Below, in pieces: positions 1-8,728 of a stretch of 64,000 nucleotides of DNA. The notes under the pieces were generated by a model, which searched no databases, was not told where the DNA came from, and saw only the letters and a program-made list of their open reading frames with translations. The stretch's first letter is position 1. Each line of letters opens with the position of its first letter. The translations under genes were made by a program, and so were the position numbers. Source of the stretch: Prosthecobacter dejongeii (lineage in GTDB: Bacteria > Verrucomicrobiota > Verrucomicrobiia > Verrucomicrobiales > Verrucomicrobiaceae); NCBI RefSeq assembly GCF_014203045.1, contig NZ_JACHIF010000003.1, positions 124,001-188,000 on the forward strand. Reading direction: 5' to 3'.

Positions 1-714
1 TCGGCAAGTGCAGTATTCATCACTCTCCGAGTGATGTGTTCGCCCCAGCCAAGCCACGTTCGCCATGAAGCGTGCGCCTCTTGCGTGCGCAAGTGATCTT
101 GGAGGACGCGGCTAGGACTCCGGGCGCGCTGGGAAGGTTAGGCGAATAGGATATTCGCGCTCCGTCGGCGGGCCTTCGGTGTCGGAGGTGTAGAGGGGCG
201 GACGTCTCGGTCCGAGGGCGTTTCTCGCGCCCCTCCAGGGCGCATCTTTTGCGACACCTTTGGTTATTTCGTGCATCCGGGGGTTCCCGCTCGCCAAGCC
301 TCGCTCCACCCCCGGCTATTCTTCTTTCGCCCCTCCGGGGCGGAGGAGCAGCCATGTCGGCAAGTACAGTATTCATCACTCTCCGAGTGATGCGTCCGCC
401 CCAGCCAAGCCACGTTCGCCATGAAGCGTGCGCCTCTTGCGTGCGCAAGTGATCTTGGAGGACGCGGCTAGGACTCCGGGCGCGCTGGGAAGGTTAGGCG
501 AATAGGATATTCGCGCTCCGTCGGCGGGCCTTCGGTGTCGGAGGTGTAGAGGGGCGGACGTCTCGGTCCGAGGGCGTTTCTCGCGCCCCTCCAGGGCGCA
601 CCTCTTGCGACACCTTTGGTTATTTCGTGCATCCGGGGGTTCCCGCTCGCCAAGCCTCGCTCCACCCCCGGCTATTCTTCTTTCGCCCCTCTGGGGCGAG
701 GAGGCTTCGTTCTC
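1..714. repeat. Tandem 356-bp intergenic repeat, two copies
   Basis: Bases 1-356 are repeated almost exactly at 357-714, and a third partial copy begins near 715. Each unit is a chain of short inverted repeats: a 17-base hairpin with 7-base arms (19-35, again at 375-391 and 727-743), a 7-base inverted repeat around GGA in the segment containing GGATATTCGC, CTCGG-T-CCGAG, and GCGCCC-5-GGGCGC. Open frames through it on both strands are low-complexity and repeat between copies, so I treat the stretch as non-coding. Parts recur inverted near 1228 and again at 17.98-18.61 kb, so this is a dispersed family. No transposase or REP-associated tyrosine transposase lies nearby. Confidence 0.85.
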
Positions 715-1500
715 AGTACAGTATTCATCACTCTCCGAGTGATGCGTCCGCCCCATAGCGCATCGTTCGCCTGTCCCGCGATTGCTGGATCTCGCGTGCC
801 GTGTTCTGCTTCCTCGCGTCCCGCGCCTGCGGGATCACACCCCCGTCCGCTGAGGCCAGGATGGCCTCACTCCTTGAGCCCAACCCCGTCCGCCCCCTCG
901 CCTCACCACGCGGCGCATGGGGACCCTGCGCCCGACCTTTCCCCCTTTTGCCCCCCGCCCCGGAGGGGCGAAACAACAATAGCCGGGGGTGAAGGTGCGC
1001 AGCACCGAGAACCCCCGGACCTGCGCCTAACCAAAAACGCGTCCACACACCCGCAGCGCCCTGGAGGGGCGCGAGAAAGGCCGATTGCACCCTTTCGAGG
1101 TGGGTGGAATCGGCGACACGGCTGGCATCCTTCCAGGATGCGACCCTGAGAGAGGGGGCTTTTTGGGCTACCAGGGGTGATGCCTCCGGCATCGGTGGAG
1201 GCGTACCATCCAGTTTGGGGCGAACGCATCACTCGGAGAGTGATGAATACTGTACTGCCGCTGACGACCTCACATACCCCCCGTGGCTCCACCCTGCTGC
1301 GCATGGGCACCCTGCGCCCGACCTTTCCCCCCTTTGCCCCGCGCCCCGGAGGGGCGAAAGAAGAATAGCCGGGGGTACAGCGAGGCACGAGCGAAACCCC
1401 CGGTCCCTGCCTAACCAATAACGCGTCCTCTCGCTGCGCCCTGGAGGGGCGCGAGAAACGCTCGTCCGCCCATTTGACCCCCCAAAACCCCCGACGCCAC
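715..1500. repeat. Mosaic of repeat modules, partly inverted
   Basis: This stretch has no credible gene. It holds fragments of the same repeat family in both orientations: the reverse complement of the 17-base hairpin at 1228-1244, several copies of the module ending in GGAGGGGCG, and two copies of a module with runs of C around GGCTATTGTT or its complement. The mix of orientations looks like repeated insertion or recombination among modules rather than simple tandem growth. Confidence 0.7.
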
Positions 1501-1855
1501 TCTTCTTCCTGTCCAAGAGCCCCCCACCTTCACCGCTACACACTCGGGAAAGGCAGGCGACCTTTCTCCTTTCTCTTTGCCCGCCTGGCATCTCCACGCT
1601 TTTGAGGCTTCTCAACAGCAGGTCAGCGCCTCTCTTAGGCCTTCCGATAGGCTCTTCCAAAATCGTGCAAATGGCCGAATGCGAACCGCAATACTCGCGC
1701 ATTCGGGGCCAAGAGAGGGTCAACCTTTGCTTCTAAAAGTGATGGTGATTACGATAAGTGGATTCATCATGAGGGCTAGACCTCAGGCCACGGGTCCTTA
1801 CAAACTCCTTACTTGAGAGCTTCTTAGTCGGGGGCGTTAAAAGCGTAATTGAATT
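1501..1855. other. Intergenic region upstream of the Rrf2 regulator
   Basis: I see no gene here. The repeat mosaic fades out near 1500 and the sequence becomes unique and more AT-rich towards 1855. It must hold the promoter of the Rrf2-type regulator, but I cannot pick one convincingly. Confidence 0.5.
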
Positions 1856-2413
1856 ATGCGTTTAAGCCTCTTTTCAGACTATTCCCTCAGAGTATTGCTG
1901 TTCGGTGCCGTGAAGGGAGGGGCATTTCCCCTGCATGAAGTGGCGGATGCGTATAATATTTCTCGGCATCACTTGGTGAAGGTGGTCAATAATCTCACCA
2001 AGCAAGGTTACCTCGCCACCCGCCGGGGGCGTGGCGGCGGCATCATCCTGGCCATGAATCCGGAGGACATCATGATCGGCCGACTGGTGCGGAAAACGGA
2101 AACCTCAGCGCCTTTGGTCGAGTGTTTTGATTCCATCTCCAATACCTGCCCCATTCATTCCTGCTGCGGTCTCAAAGGGGCGCTGGCTCAGGCCGTGGGG
2201 GCGTTTTACAGCACGCTCGACAGGTACACGCTGAAAGACATCCTGGATCGTCAGAACGTCCAGGCCATGAAAGACATCCTGCTGGCTCCCAAGCCCGCAC
2301 GCACGCCGTCGGTGGCTGAGGAAGACCTGCCGGATGACCTATTGACTGACGATCTCACTAGCGACCTCCTGGTCGATGAAGAGGCGGAGCTTACGCCAGC
2401 ACTTCCTGGATGA
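1856..2413 (+). CDS. Rrf2 family transcriptional regulator, NsrR-like
   Basis: A 185-residue cytoplasmic DNA-binding protein. An Rrf2 winged helix covers about residues 1-75 (start MRLSLFSDYSLRVL, recognition region NISRHHLVKVVNNL, wing TRRGRGGGIILA). Cysteines at 90, 98, 103 and 104 sit where NsrR-type members bind an iron-sulfur cluster, which fits a nitric-oxide or redox sensor. The C-terminal ~50 residues are acidic and longer than usual for the family. Its last 23 bases overlap the convergent DUF1501 gene. No typical NsrR target (flavohemoglobin, nitrite reductase) lies alongside, so the regulon is unknown. The family is clear; the NO-sensing role is inference from the cysteines. Confidence 0.88.
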   Translation: MRLSLFSDYSLRVLLFGAVKGGAFPLHEVADAYNISRHHLVKVVNNLTKQGYLATRRGRGGGIILAMNPEDIMIGRLVRKTETSAPLVECFDSISNTCPIHSCCGLKGALAQAVGAFYSTLDRYTLKDILDRQNVQAMKDILLAPKPARTPSVAEEDLPDDLLTDDLTSDLLVDEEAELTPALPG

Positions 2414-3671
2414 TCGTCCCCTTATCCCCCACGGTGAAGGGGCGATTGCTGGGTGACATGACGATCTGGTTCACGTCCAGCCCCAGGGCATGGCCCACCG
2501 TGCTGTGGAAGTCCTGAATGGTGACTTGTTTATCCGCCGGGGCATTGCCCTCCGCATCACTGGCCCCATAGATGGTCCCGCCTTTCGCCGGGCCGCCTGC
2601 CAGCAGGGTGCTGAAGACCTTCGGGTGATGGTCGCGGCCATTGCGGCTGTTGATCTTCGGGGTGCGGCCAAACTCGGAGCACAGCACCACCATCGTCGTT
2701 TCCAGTAGGCCGCGCGACTGGAGATCACTGAGCAGGGCGGAAAGGCCCTTGTCCAGCAGGCTGCCATTGTCCTCCATGCCATCGGCGATGTCGTTGTGCA
2801 TGTCCCAGCCGCCTTGGGCCACTTCCACAAAGCGCACCCCGCGCTCCACGAGGCGGCGGGCCAGCATGCAGCCTTGGCCAAATTTGTTCATGCCATAGAT
2901 CTCCCGCGCGGCGCTGTCTTCCTCGGTGAGGCGGAAGGCATTCAGATCCTCCGTGCTCAGCAGCTTCAAAGTATCGTCATAAAAGTCCGTGTAGGCTTTC
3001 AGGTTCGTGTCATGAAACTTCGCCCGAAAGCCTGCATCCACCTCGTTTAGCAGGGCCAGACGTTTGTTGATGATCTCTTTCGGCGCACCGAATTCCGCAT
3101 ACTGCAGCCCTGCTTCGGGATCATGGATCGGCAGGGGACTGAAAGCGGCAGAGAAAAAGCCATTGCCACTTTCCGGCGCACGGCCCACACACACCGTCGA
3201 GGGCAAAGACGCGCTGCTTTTGCCTAACAACTCCTGCGCCCACGCGCCCAGCACGGGATGCTTGATCGTACCCCGCTGTTCATACCCTGTGCGCATCAGG
3301 TATTGGCCCGAGGCATGCACCCCTGTTTTGGAAGTCATGCTGCGGATGATGGCCAGCTTTTCCGAATGGTCCTTCGCCAGGGTGGGCAGGTAACCGCCCA
3401 GTTGGTACCCCGCCTTGGTGGCGATGGGGTCGCTCGGTCCCTTGGTGGCGCCGGTCTTCGGGTCCAGCGTGTCAATGTGGGACATCCCGCCGATCATTTG
3501 CAGCCAGATCACCCGCTTCGCTTTGCCAAAACCGGGCAACGATTTCGGATCGGCTGCGGCCTGGCCTTTGAGCACGTGGGGCAGTAGCGTCACCCCCAGC
3601 GTGGCCTTCGCCACACGTTCGGCGAACTGGCGGCGGGACAGAGAATCAAGCGAACGAAGAGAAGCGTTCAT
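2391..3671 (-). CDS. DUF1501 domain-containing protein, Tat-exported
   Basis: A 426-residue protein of the DUF1501 family, abundant in Planctomycetes and Verrucomicrobia and related in fold to sulfatases and alkaline phosphatases. A twin-arginine signal lies at the N-terminus (SRRQFAERVAKATLG, residues 12-26). Family hallmarks include the segments GGMSHIDTLDPK, GGWDMHND and CSEFGRTPK, the last two normally near metal ligands. It follows the DUF1549/DUF1553 gene by 23 bases on the same strand. This pair is a standard two-gene unit in these phyla, thought to act together in the periplasm on an unknown substrate. The biochemical role is not established. Confidence 0.9.
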   Translation of the reverse strand: MNASLRSLDSLSRRQFAERVAKATLGVTLLPHVLKGQAAADPKSLPGFGKAKRVIWLQMIGGMSHIDTLDPKTGATKGPSDPIATKAGYQLGGYLPTLAKDHSEKLAIIRSMTSKTGVHASGQYLMRTGYEQRGTIKHPVLGAWAQELLGKSSASLPSTVCVGRAPESGNGFFSAAFSPLPIHDPEAGLQYAEFGAPKEIINKRLALLNEVDAGFRAKFHDTNLKAYTDFYDDTLKLLSTEDLNAFRLTEEDSAAREIYGMNKFGQGCMLARRLVERGVRFVEVAQGGWDMHNDIADGMEDNGSLLDKGLSALLSDLQSRGLLETTMVVLCSEFGRTPKINSRNGRDHHPKVFSTLLAGGPAKGGTIYGASDAEGNAPADKQVTIQDFHSTVGHALGLDVNQIVMSPSNRPFTVGDKGTIIQEVLA

Positions 3672-3694
3672 GGCGAAATAAAGAGGGCAGGGGA

Positions 3695-5806
3695 TTACTG
3701 GACGAACACGAACTCACGGGCATTAAAAAGCACCCAGCAAAGATCCGCCGAGCTCAGCCCGGCATCGAAGGCCTGGGTGGCGGCGGTCATTTCTGCGGGG
3801 GTCGGCTTGCGGGAAAAGAAGCTGTAATACAAAGACTCCACCTTCTTCGCCGTTTCAGCCTCACCCATCGCGGTGGCTAGCACCAGAGACTGCGGATTTT
3901 GCAGCACACTTTGGGCTTCCCCATTCATCAGCATCAGCACTTGGGGGATGCTGCCCTCTACCGTATTGCTATCAGAAATCTGGCGGTCACTCTGGCCAAA
4001 CATGCGAAGGAAATGGCCATCCTTTTCTGGCTGTCGCAGCTCAGAGGCACGGGCCAGGGCGAGGCCCTCCAGCATCGTCGGGCGGGTAAATCCATCTTCC
4101 TCTTCATTGTTAGGCTGCATCATTTGCGCACGCCGGTTTTTCTTCTTGGCCGCGCCTTTGCCGCCACCGCCCAGGGCCCCATCCGCCATGCGGCGCATGC
4201 TCTGCACCTCCGCCAGTTTTTCCACGATCTGGCTCGGGGTGATCTCAGAGACATTCAGCGCCATCACCTGTTTGTAGGGTTCCGCCCGCTTCAGTTTAAA
4301 GTGGTCCACTTTGTCGCCGATGGCCAGCGTCACGCAGGAGTCCCAGGCCTGCTCCGCCGTCATGCGGCGCAGGATGGGGCCTGGGAAGTAATAGGGTTCC
4401 CCCAGGGCCAGCTCACGCGTCACCGCCTCCCGCTGGTAGGTCTGGGTATTGCACAGCAGGCGCATGAAAGCGCGGAGGTCGAACTTCAGCCGCACCATCT
4501 CGCGGCCCAGATGCTGCAGCAGCAGGGGATTGCTGGAGGCGTTCGGGTCATCCAGATCCGTCACCGGCTCCTTCAGCCCCACGCCGAACACCTGCTTCCA
4601 CAGGCGATTCGCGATGGTCATGGCAAAGCGTGGATTGTCCGGGCTCGTCATCCAGGTGGCGAAGACTTCGCGCAGTTGGCTGGCATCCTCCGTTTTCTTC
4701 ATCGCCATTTCGGCATCCTGGTAGCAGCGCAGCCGGCGGTCATCCGCGCTCCACATCACCAGCTTCGGCTTTACCGCCTCACCCGGTTTCCCGTCCTTGT
4801 ACTTGTAGTCATCCGGCAGTGTCAGATCGTTTTCTTTGCCATCCTGGATGGCCAGAGAGTTCACATCAAAAAGCCGCCGCGCCTGCTGGTACTGCTGCTG
4901 GGTCAGTTCATCGCGCAGGCCGCGCATCATGCCGCGTGGCAGATTTCGGTTGTAGGTATCTGAGGCACCAAAAAAGGCCGCCATCTCATAAAACTGGCGT
5001 TGGGTCCAGTCGGCAAAGGGGTGGTCATGGCACTGGGCGCAGGAGACATTGGCCCCGAGAAAGGTGGAGAGCGTCAGGCTCAGATTATCCAGCCGCATGC
5101 CACGGTCGCGCAGCAGGTAGCCCGCCGCGCCATTGTCCAGCAGCTTGCCATCGGCCACCAGCATGTCTTTGACGATCTCATTCCAGGGCCGGTTCGCGGT
5201 GATCTGCGCCTTTAGCCATTCCTGATAGGTAAAAAACTTCGCCTTCTGCGCATCATCCGCCACGCGCAGCATGTCGGAAAAGTAATTGAAGAGGTGGGAG
5301 GAAAAACCATCGTCATTCACCAGCGTGTCAATCACCGTGGCGCGCTTCGCCGCGCTCGGATCTGCCAGGAAGGCCATCGTCTCCGCCCGGGTGGGGATGC
5401 GCCCCGCCAGGTCCAGGTACACACGGCGGATGAACTGCTCATCACTGGCCAGCGCGTTCGGTTTCTGGCCCGCCTTCTCCAGCCCCAGCAGCACGCCCTT
5501 ATCAATGATGGCCGCCGCCTGCGCGAGGCCCGTATTTTTCTGGATGCCCACGCCTTCTGGTTTCAGAGTCGCTGCGGCTTTTTGGTCTTCCGGCGTCAGA
5601 TTGGCCACCGGAAAGTCAAACATGCGTCCGTCTCGCGTCTGCAGGTACACCTTGCCATTTTCGATCCCGCGAAAGGTCGCCTCCACACTCCGGCCCTGAC
5701 TGTCCCGCCACAGGCGGAAGTTCGTATTGCCATCCGGTGCGGTGGTTTGGGCTTGGATGCCGAGGGTCGGCAGCAAGGCGCAGAGAGCGAGGTAGCGTGC
5801 TTTCAT
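3695..5806 (-). CDS. SHD1-DUF1549-DUF1553 protein (planctomycete cytochrome-like, PSD1 type)
   Basis: A 703-residue exported protein with signal peptide at 1-19 (cleavage after IQAQ). Residues ~30-80 form an SHD1-like domain (SLA1 homology, a small SH3-like fold) with the segment VYLQTRDGRMFDFPVANLTP. DUF1549 follows, with the conserved CAQCHDHPF motif, then DUF1553 to the C-terminus. The CxxCH resembles a heme c site, but no other cytochrome feature is evident, so heme binding is uncertain. Long members often carry a separate N-terminal cytochrome c domain; this one has SHD1 instead. It sits between the symporter and the DUF1501 gene with short gaps, suggesting co-transcription. Confidence 0.9.
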   Translation of the reverse strand: MKARYLALCALLPTLGIQAQTTAPDGNTNFRLWRDSQGRSVEATFRGIENGKVYLQTRDGRMFDFPVANLTPEDQKAAATLKPEGVGIQKNTGLAQAAAIIDKGVLLGLEKAGQKPNALASDEQFIRRVYLDLAGRIPTRAETMAFLADPSAAKRATVIDTLVNDDGFSSHLFNYFSDMLRVADDAQKAKFFTYQEWLKAQITANRPWNEIVKDMLVADGKLLDNGAAGYLLRDRGMRLDNLSLTLSTFLGANVSCAQCHDHPFADWTQRQFYEMAAFFGASDTYNRNLPRGMMRGLRDELTQQQYQQARRLFDVNSLAIQDGKENDLTLPDDYKYKDGKPGEAVKPKLVMWSADDRRLRCYQDAEMAMKKTEDASQLREVFATWMTSPDNPRFAMTIANRLWKQVFGVGLKEPVTDLDDPNASSNPLLLQHLGREMVRLKFDLRAFMRLLCNTQTYQREAVTRELALGEPYYFPGPILRRMTAEQAWDSCVTLAIGDKVDHFKLKRAEPYKQVMALNVSEITPSQIVEKLAEVQSMRRMADGALGGGGKGAAKKKNRRAQMMQPNNEEEDGFTRPTMLEGLALARASELRQPEKDGHFLRMFGQSDRQISDSNTVEGSIPQVLMLMNGEAQSVLQNPQSLVLATAMGEAETAKKVESLYYSFFSRKPTPAEMTAATQAFDAGLSSADLCWVLFNAREFVFVQ

Positions 5807-5868
5807 GGGTGCCTCCAGGTGGAGTGGCCCATGAAACGAAGCGTGGGCGCAGAAGTTGCGCGGGAAAG

Positions 5869-7365
5869 TTAGTCTTCATCGTTCCGCTGCTGCCAGGTCA
5901 GGCCTTTCAGCTCGGTGACGGGCCGGCGCGGCGTGAAGAAACTCAGAAGGAAGGCGAGGCACATCGTCACTCCCGTCCCCACCGAGGTGATCCACAAAAA
6001 GGAAAGATTCATCTGAAGATTCACCACCACGGATGCCGCAAAACCCAGGACCGTGGCGATCAAAATGGCCTGCGCACCCACGCGGCGGATGAAGATGCCG
6101 CACAGGAACATGCCCAGGATGGGCCCACCGACGAGGCCGATGATCTTATTTGTCACCTCCACCAAAGTGCCCAGAGTCCCCACCACAAACGCCAAGCTGA
6201 TCACCAGCACGCCGTAGAGCAGCGTCCACAGGCGCGCCTGCCAGATCTGCCGTTCATCCGTGGGCAGGGGCTTGTCCGTCAGCCGCTGTTGGAAATCAAT
6301 CATCGTCGCCGAGGCCAGGGAATTTAGCCCAGCGGAGATCGTGGACATGCTGGCGGCAAAGATCGCCGCCACCAGCACACCCGCCATTCCTGTGGGCAGC
6401 TCATGCACCACAAACCAGGGCAGGATTTGATCCGCCTTGTCGATGGCGTGCGTGGCCAGGGGATCGGGATGATGATTGTAAAAAGCCCGCAGCACCGTGC
6501 CCGTGCCATAGAAAAGCCCCAGCACGGGCACCAGCACGATGAGCTTGTACCACAGCCCCCGCTGCGCCGTCTTCACATCCTTCGCCGTCATGTAGCGCTG
6601 CACCGCCACCTGGTCTGTCGCCATCTGCACCAGATTTAAAACCGCCCCGCCGAGGATCACGCCCGCCCAGGTGAGACGGACGGTGGGGTCCCAGCTCGCC
6701 ACCGGCATCGGCTGCCCGTGCGTTTGTGCCACGTGGATCACCTCGCCAAAGCCTCCCGGTATCTTCCCCACGGCCACCAGCAAGATCACAATCTGCCCGC
6801 CAAAGAGCACGCCGAACTGCATCACATCCGTCCAGATCACCGCCTTCATCCCGCCCATCATCGTGTACAGCGTGGTCAGGATGCCCGTGGCCAGGATGGA
6901 GAACTCCAGAGACAGCCCTGTGGCCTGTTGCAGCGCCAGCGCAGGGGCATACGTGGCCGCGCCTAACCATAAAAGCACCCTCAAGATAAACAGGCCTGAA
7001 GCCAGCAGCCGCGCAGGCAGTGAAAAGCGCTCCTCCAGGTATTGATACGCCGTGATGAATCGCGCCCGGTAAAAGAACGGCAGGATGAAAATCGTCGTGA
7101 CTGGCGTGGCGATGAAGAACGAAAACAGCACCCAGCCAAAGGCCAACCCATTTTGATACACCTCCGCCGGGCCCCCCAGATAACTGATGCCGGAAAACAT
7201 GGCCGCCATCACCGAGATGGCCACCACCACACTGCCCATGCTGCGGCCTGCGAGAAAGAAATCCTTCATCGTTCGCTGCTCCTTCACAAACAGCAGGCCC
7301 ACCAAAACGGAGGCCACGAGGTAGCCCCCAAAAAAAAGGTAATCCATCCAGGTGAAGGGGCTCAT
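5869..7365 (-). CDS. Sodium:solute symporter family (SSS) transporter
   Basis: A 498-residue inner-membrane protein with about 13 hydrophobic segments across its length. The N-terminal region (FFLAGRSMGSVVVAISVMA, then FSGISYLGGP) is the SSS signature at TM1-TM2. The family uses the sodium gradient to import sugars, sialic acids, amino acids or similar solutes; the substrate cannot be read from sequence. It is the first gene of a minus-strand run, 62 bases ahead of the DUF1549 gene, so it may import the product of that periplasmic pair. Start chosen at MSPFTWMDYLFF. The length fits the family. Confidence 0.92.
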   Translation of the reverse strand: MSPFTWMDYLFFGGYLVASVLVGLLFVKEQRTMKDFFLAGRSMGSVVVAISVMAAMFSGISYLGGPAEVYQNGLAFGWVLFSFFIATPVTTIFILPFFYRARFITAYQYLEERFSLPARLLASGLFILRVLLWLGAATYAPALALQQATGLSLEFSILATGILTTLYTMMGGMKAVIWTDVMQFGVLFGGQIVILLVAVGKIPGGFGEVIHVAQTHGQPMPVASWDPTVRLTWAGVILGGAVLNLVQMATDQVAVQRYMTAKDVKTAQRGLWYKLIVLVPVLGLFYGTGTVLRAFYNHHPDPLATHAIDKADQILPWFVVHELPTGMAGVLVAAIFAASMSTISAGLNSLASATMIDFQQRLTDKPLPTDERQIWQARLWTLLYGVLVISLAFVVGTLGTLVEVTNKIIGLVGGPILGMFLCGIFIRRVGAQAILIATVLGFAASVVVNLQMNLSFLWITSVGTGVTMCLAFLLSFFTPRRPVTELKGLTWQQRNDED

Positions 7366-7708
7366 GACTCAGCAAAAAAAGTTAGACTAGCTGGGGCCAG
7401 CCGCCAGCGGCTGGGATCTCATCCGATTTCAGATTTCACTCGTGCCTCCAGGGTCAGCCTACTCTTTCTCAGAGAAAACCGCCTCCCGTGCACCCCAGCA
7501 TACGGTCCACCTAGCCGCGGTCATGCGCCCACATCACATAAAGCTGGGATGACATCATGAAACCATGCGCCAGCCAGAGGCGCATCATCCGCGTCTGTGC
7601 TCCTCTCGGGTCAAAGAATCACGCAGAGCCTGGGCTAGACTGGGCACCTAGGGGGCGGCGTGCGGGCGCAGGAAAAATGATGAGAACTCATTGATTATTA
7701 GCTAATTT
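7366..7708. other. Divergent intergenic region with a perfect inverted repeat
   Basis: This region lies between the divergent symporter and polysaccharide genes. I see no gene. At 7397-7414 there is a perfect inverted repeat, CCAGCCGC-CA-GCGGCTGG, with 8-base arms and a 2-base centre, 32 bases ahead of the symporter start. That is too tight for an RNA hairpin and fits a protein operator or cruciform. The last 60 bases are sharply AT-rich. Confidence 0.55.
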
Positions 7709-7735
7709 TTGATAATTTTACATAATTATTATAAT
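7709..7735 (+). promoter_or_regulatory. Likely sigma-70 promoter of the polysaccharide operon
   Basis: TTGATA at 7709-7714 and a perfect TATAAT at 7730-7735, with 15 bases between, lie in an AT-rich patch just before the deacetylase gene. The upstream TTG that would give the longest deacetylase reading frame is itself this -35 box, which argues that translation starts further downstream. The spacer is slightly short, so a neighbouring -35 is possible. Confidence 0.55.
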
Positions 7736-7795
7736 TTGAACTTCTTCCCTGCCAGCTTTCCCCGAGGTGGCCAGGCCGCTAAATCAGCGGTCCTG

Positions 7796-8728
7796 GTGCT
7801 GGCTGGCGTCGCCGCGCGGGCCCGCCAGCGGCTCGCCGGGCAGGGGAGCGTCCTCGCCTTTCACGGCCTGCGCGCAGAGGCTACCCCCGTGGGAGTGCAG
7901 GACAGCAGCCTGCATCTTCCCGTGGGCACCTTTCGCGCCCTGTGCCAGCACTTAGCTGCCCATTATCACGTCATGCCGCTGGTGGAGATGGCCACCCTTT
8001 TGCAGGCGGGGCAGGCGCTGCCCCCGCGTGCGGTGGCCCTGAGTTTCGATGACGGCTACGCCTCGAATTATCACCTCGCCTATCCCCTCCTGCGGGAGTT
8101 CCACCTGCCCGCCACCATCTTCCTCACCACCGGGTTTCTAGATGGCACCTCGCCCCTCTGGTTCCAGCAGGTAGATCTGGCCCTGTCCTCCCAGCAGCCC
8201 ACCGCTTCCTCAGCCTCTCTTGGGGAAACCCTCGCCGAGCTCAAAGCCCTGCCAGATGCCCGCATGCGGGAAAAAGTACAGTCGTGGGTCAAAGATCTGC
8301 CCCCATCCCCCGCTCCCGCCGTGACTCAGCCGCTGAGCTGGGACCAGGTGCGGGAAATGCAGGCCAGCGGCCTCATCCACTTCGGCGGGCACACCCACAC
8401 GCACCCCATCCTGGCTCGGTGCACGCCCGAGCAGCAGCGGGAGGAGATTTTCACCTGTCGCCGCCGCATCCTGGCGGAGCTGGGGCAGGCCCCTCGTATC
8501 TTTGCTTTCCCCAATGGCGGCTCCGGAGATTTCACACCTGAGACCCTAGCCCTCCTGGCGGAGGCTGGATTCGAATCTGCCTGGACCATGGTCAGTGGCC
8601 GCGCCACGCCTGCCTCCCCCTGCCTGAGCCTGCCGCGCTACGGCGCCCCGGAATCGGTCTGGGAACTGGAGGCCACCGTCTCGGGTGCCTTTGAGCTCTT
8701 GCGCCAGTGGAAAGGAGGCCGCGCATGA
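7796..8728 (+). CDS. Polysaccharide deacetylase (NodB domain)
   Basis: A predicted carbohydrate esterase of family 4, removing N- or O-acetyl groups from a surface polysaccharide. The NodB fold shows motif 1 (ALSFDDGYASNY), with the catalytic and metal-binding aspartates, and motif 2 (FGGHTHTHP), with the metal histidines. The C-terminal part continues through FAFPNGGSGDF. The frame stays open back to a TTG at 7709, but that TTG coincides with the predicted -35 box. I chose GTG at 7796, which leaves an N-terminal helix before SVLAFHGL as in relatives; TTG at 7736 is an alternative. First gene of the polysaccharide operon; it ends in a 4-base overlap with the next gene. Confidence 0.85.
   Translation: MLAGVAARARQRLAGQGSVLAFHGLRAEATPVGVQDSSLHLPVGTFRALCQHLAAHYHVMPLVEMATLLQAGQALPPRAVALSFDDGYASNYHLAYPLLREFHLPATIFLTTGFLDGTSPLWFQQVDLALSSQQPTASSASLGETLAELKALPDARMREKVQSWVKDLPPSPAPAVTQPLSWDQVREMQASGLIHFGGHTHTHPILARCTPEQQREEIFTCRRRILAELGQAPRIFAFPNGGSGDFTPETLALLAEAGFESAWTMVSGRATPASPCLSLPRYGAPESVWELEATVSGAFELLRQWKGGRA

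Noticed and set aside
20..1723. Several reading frames of 60-180 residues in the first repeat cluster
   Set aside because: They repeat between copies on both strands, are Arg/Pro/Gly-rich and have no protein features; they are read-through of repeats.
3899..4963. A 354-residue frame antisense to the SHD1-DUF1549 gene
   Set aside because: Shadow of a well-supported gene on the other strand; no domain.
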